Assembly (NCBI GenBank): GCA_016699855.1
Contig: CP064988.1
Location: 1,950,501-2,014,500, forward strand
From: Rhodospirillales bacterium
Lineage (GTDB): Bacteria > Pseudomonadota > Alphaproteobacteria > Reyranellales > Reyranellaceae
Length of the DNA stretch: 64,000 nt
Reading direction: 5' to 3'
Position numbers and translations under genes: made by a program. Positions 61,644 to 64,000 of the stretch are shown piece by piece. The stretch's first letter is position 1. Each line of letters starts with the position of its first letter. A model generated the notes under the pieces. The model was given only the letters and a program-made list of their open reading frames with translations. It did no database searches and was not told the origin of the DNA.

Positions 61644-62057
61644 TCACCGGGACCGGGCGGCCCAGACCTCTATGGCGCGGCGGTAGCCGTCGTGGAGGCG
61701 CAGGCCGTCGAGCGCGTCCGGCGCGACCCACCGCAGTTCGCGGTGCTCGGCCCCCGGGCGCGGATCGACGACGTCGAGCGCGCGGCATCCGAACGCGACG
61801 ATCCACACGAAGCGGCCCGGCAGGACCTCGTAGGTCCATTCGCGCAGCAACGGGCCGACCTCGACGCCGATATTCGCCTCCTCGCGCGCCTCGCGCGCCA
61901 GCGCCGCGGTCCAGCTTTCATCCGCGTCGGGCCGGCCGCCGGGCAGGTCCCACGCGTCCCGGATATCGCGCAACAGCAACGCGCGGCCGTCGACCAGCAC
62001 GACGCCCTTCACCGACACGGGATGGCCGTGGCGGCGACGGGGATCGTCGTCCACCAT
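61644..62057 (-). CDS. NUDIX hydrolase
   Basis: A 137-residue pyrophosphohydrolase. The Nudix box is present as GGRPDADESWTAALAREAREEANI, with the REAREE core for Mg2+. DAWDLPGGRPDADES precedes it and VWIVAFGCRALDVVDPRPG follows. Typical substrates are nucleoside diphosphates linked to X. The ATG overlaps the ispE stop (TGATG), making it the second gene of that operon. Confidence 0.88.
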   Translation of the reverse strand: MVDDDPRRRHGHPVSVKGVVLVDGRALLLRDIRDAWDLPGGRPDADESWTAALAREAREEANIGVEVGPLLREWTYEVLPGRFVWIVAFGCRALDVVDPRPGAEHRELRWVAPDALDGLRLHDGYRRAIEVWAARSR

Positions 62058-62950
62058 CACGCGCCCGCGACGCCGGCGCGCACCCACCACGCCGGCCGCG
62101 CCGCGGAGATCGAGGCGCCGGCCGCCGCCGCCGCCGCCGCGTCGTCGTAGATGCCGAAGCAGGTCGCGCCGCTGCCGCTCATGGCCGCGTACCGGCAGGT
62201 CGATCCGCCGCGCAGCGCCGCGAGCGCGGCGCCGATCGCCGGCGCGCGCGACAGCGCCGCGTCCGTCAGGTCGTTGCCGCGCGCGGCCAGCGCGCGCGCC
62301 AGATCCGCGGCGGCGCGGAACCCGGCGCGCGGCGGATCGGCCGGCGCGTAAGGCGCGCCGGCGGGACGCGCCGCCGCGAAGGCGCGGAACACCTCCGGCG
62401 TCGGCGACGCGACGCCCGGATTGACCAGCAGCAATCCGAACGCCGGCAGGGTGGGCGCCGGCGCCACGCGTTCGCCGACGCCGGACACCAGCGCCGGCCG
62501 GCCGGCCAGGCACATCGGCACGTCGGCGCCGAGCGACGCGGCGAGGTCGAACAGCTCCTCCTCGGGCATCGCCAGCGACCAGAGGTCGACCAGCGCGCGC
62601 AACGCCGCCGCCGCGTCGGTCGAGCCGCCGCCGAGGCCGGCCGCCACGGGCAGGTTCTTGACGAGGCGCAGACGCGCGCGCGGCGAGACGCCGGCGCGGC
62701 CGGCCAGCGCCCGCGCGGCGCGCAGGACGAGGTTGGAGTCGGGTGGCTCGCGCGCCAGCGCGGCCGCGAATGGCCCGTCGACCTCGAGGACCAGCGACGG
62801 CGACGGCGACGCCTCGATCCGGTCGGCGGCGTCGGCGAACACCACCAGCGAGTCCAGAAGATGGAAGCCATCGGGCCGACGGCCGACCACGCGCAGGTAC
62901 AGGTTGACCTTGGCCCGGCCTTCGCGGACGACCGTGGCGCCGCCGTCCAC
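62057..62950 (-). CDS. ispE: 4-diphosphocytidyl-2-C-methyl-D-erythritol kinase
   Basis: A 297-residue GHMP kinase of the non-mevalonate (MEP) isoprenoid pathway. It has AKVNLYLRVVGRRPDGFH near the N-terminus, the ATP-binding glycine loop PVAAGLGGGSTDAAAALRAL and C-terminal MSGSGATCFGIY. The length fits the family. The only start codon in place is a GTG at 62950, 31 bases after the TPR gene stop. It is essential in most bacteria, so a functional gene is expected. Confidence 0.95.
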   Translation of the reverse strand: MDGGATVVREGRAKVNLYLRVVGRRPDGFHLLDSLVVFADAADRIEASPSPSLVLEVDGPFAAALAREPPDSNLVLRAARALAGRAGVSPRARLRLVKNLPVAAGLGGGSTDAAAALRALVDLWSLAMPEEELFDLAASLGADVPMCLAGRPALVSGVGERVAPAPTLPAFGLLLVNPGVASPTPEVFRAFAAARPAGAPYAPADPPRAGFRAAADLARALAARGNDLTDAALSRAPAIGAALAALRGGSTCRYAAMSGSGATCFGIYDDAAAAAAAGASISAARPAWWVRAGVAGA

Positions 62951-62981
62951 GGCCGCCCTCAGCCGCCGAGGGCGCGCGCGG

Positions 62982-64000
62982 TCACTTCTTCTCCGCCGGC
63001 GCGATCACTGTCGGCTTGTCGAGCTCGGGCGTCAGGCCCTCGACCAGCTTGCGCCGCAGCGGATCGACGCGCTCGGCCTCCGGCTTCTGGTTCAGCGCCC
63101 GCTCCCACTGGAACCGCGCCTCGCGTTTGCGGCCGACGTGCCAGTAGGCGTCGCCGAGATGCTCGACGATGGTGGCGTCGTCGGCCTTCAGCTGGATCGC
63201 CTTCTCCAGCAGCTCGACGGCCTCGTCGAACTTGCCGAGACGGTAGTACCCCCAGCCCAGCGAGTCGGTGATGGCGCCGTCGTCGGGCACGAGATTGACC
63301 GCCTCCTTGAGCAGCTTGAGGCCCTCGTCGAGGTTGACCGCCTGGTCGATCCACGAGTAGCCGAGGTAGTTGAGCACGAAGGCGCGGTTGCGCCGGCGCT
63401 GCTCCGTGGTCGGCGGCAGCAGCGCCAGGGCGCGCTTGAAATCGGCCTCGGCGCGCGGCCAGTCCTTGATCCGCTCGAGCGCGATGCCGCGGGTGTAGAA
63501 CAGCGACCAGTGACGCTCCTCGACCTTCGCGACCCTGCCGATCGCGGTGTCGTAGGCCTTCACGGACTCGGCGAACCGGTCCTTGGTGCGGTGCAGGTCG
63601 CCCAGCGCGGCGGCGGCGTCGATCCGCTCCGGCCGCTCCGCCACCATCGCCTGCAGACGCTGCGCAGCCTCGTCGAACTTGCCGGTCTCGGCCAGCGCGG
63701 CGGCGGCGCGCAGACGCGCCCGCCATTGCAGCGGCGAGGCGCGGTCGACGGCGGCGTAGTGCGCGATGGCCTTCTCGTGCTGGCCCATGGTCTCGTGGAT
63801 CTCGCCGGTCAGCAGCCGCGCGCCGTCGAGCGCCGGCGCCAGGTCCAGCGCCAGCAGAGCGAAGATCAGTCCGACATCCTCCGCGCTCTCCCGCCGCGCC
63901 GTTCCGCCCGCCGCCATCGCGCCGCCGATATCGGCCAGCACCTCGGCGATCATCTCCGCCGGCGTCGGCGGCCGCGCCTGGCCGTCGCCGCGCGCGGCGG
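62982..64000 (-). CDS. TPR-repeat protein, C-terminal part (cut by window edge)
   Basis: This is the C-terminal ~340 residues of a larger TPR protein; the frame stays open to the last base, so the start lies outside. About eight TPR units are visible (YTRGIALERIKDWPRAEADFKRALALLP, LGWGYYRLGKFDEAVELLEKAIQLK). It ends in a lysine-rich tail. A long TPR protein next to ispE is common in alphaproteobacteria, where the function is unknown. It is transcribed toward ispE with 31 bases between the two. Confidence 0.8.
   Translation of the reverse strand, partial: AARGDGQARPPTPAEMIAEVLADIGGAMAAGGTARRESAEDVGLIFALLALDLAPALDGARLLTGEIHETMGQHEKAIAHYAAVDRASPLQWRARLRAAAALAETGKFDEAAQRLQAMVAERPERIDAAAALGDLHRTKDRFAESVKAYDTAIGRVAKVEERHWSLFYTRGIALERIKDWPRAEADFKRALALLPPTTEQRRRNRAFVLNYLGYSWIDQAVNLDEGLKLLKEAVNLVPDDGAITDSLGWGYYRLGKFDEAVELLEKAIQLKADDATIVEHLGDAYWHVGRKREARFQWERALNQKPEAERVDPLRRKLVEGLTPELDKPTVIAPAEKK

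Noticed and set aside
1..64000. CRISPR arrays, tRNA or rRNA genes, phage genes
   Set aside because: No regularly spaced repeats, no tRNA cloverleaf-like stretches, no rRNA blocks and no integrase or structural phage proteins were seen by reading; a dedicated tRNA scan was not possible.

Overview
The window is about 64 kb of very GC-rich bacterial chromosome. An alphaproteobacterium is the best fit, probably in the Rhodospirillales/Hyphomicrobiales range. The grounds are a class I lysyl-tRNA synthetase, a BadI/AliB-type ring-acid gene pair, three orphan Bug-type (TctC) periplasmic binding proteins, a B12-dependent methylmalonyl-CoA mutase with a MeaB chaperone, and an Atm1-type exporter. Genus is not resolved. 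No rRNA, tRNA, CRISPR array, phage or transposase gene was seen.

Layout. 0-4.4 kb: a tandem array, all on the minus strand, of at least four OmpA-family outer-membrane proteins (the first is cut by the window edge). Their C-terminal domains and the intergenic terminator/upstream-element units are almost copies of one another. 4.7-11.6 kb: a DUF882 peptidase-like protein, a Na+/H+ antiporter with a cyclic-nucleotide-binding tail, a Ser/Thr kinase with C-terminal MORN repeats, and a PAP2-type membrane protein. 11.9-15.8 kb: a Bug protein with a PLP-dependent dehydratase, then two secreted or cytosolic esterase/hydrolase genes. 15.9-24.8 kb: methylmalonyl-CoA mutase, DUF3108, then a tight plus-strand run of Atm1-type ABC exporter, MFS transporter, meaB, a YkgJ-type cysteine-cluster protein and an acetyltransferase, followed by rpmB. 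24.9-34.0 kb: a membrane-fused spermidine-synthase-like protein, a Bug protein, an amidase, a class III cyclase with TPRs, an atypical inserted gene and an altronate-dehydratase-family enzyme. 34.3-38.1 kb: a class IV aminotransferase and two paralogous TPR proteins. 38.1-47.5 kb: aliB/badI-like pair, dps, a MarR regulator with a secreted nitroreductase-like protein, two coupled periplasmic proteins, lysK and two overlapping membrane-protein genes. 47.5-55.6 kb: a Bug gene divergent from a TetR / acyl-CoA ligase / acyl-CoA carboxylase-beta operon, then a DinG-like helicase and a 60-residue protein. 55.8-64 kb: mscL, an AEC transporter, a TerB-like protein, a lower-GC region with two strong hairpins and a micro-ORF, a sulfurtransferase, an SDR, DUF1330 with an unknown protein, a NUDIX hydrolase, ispE and a truncated TPR protein.

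How the genes fit together. A recurring theme is CoA-linked acid metabolism: propionyl/methylmalonyl-CoA handling by the mutase plus MeaB, activation and carboxylation by the ligase and carboxylase-beta pair, and cyclohexanecarboxylate-type beta-oxidation by BadI/AliB. Solute-scavenging Bug proteins accompany it. A second theme is possible cyclic-nucleotide signalling, from the cyclase and the cNMP-binding antiporter. The link between those two is inference.

Five otherwise well-conserved genes (antiporter, kinase, Atm1, MeaB, synthase) each carry a single one-base frame break. Three look like insertions and two like deletions. This pattern suggests sequence errors more than decay, but it cannot be settled from the sequence alone.

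The most unusual structures are the homogenised OmpA array, a 55-bp direct repeat bracketing a foreign-looking gene between the altronase and cyclase genes, and the structured intergenic region near 58.2 kb.
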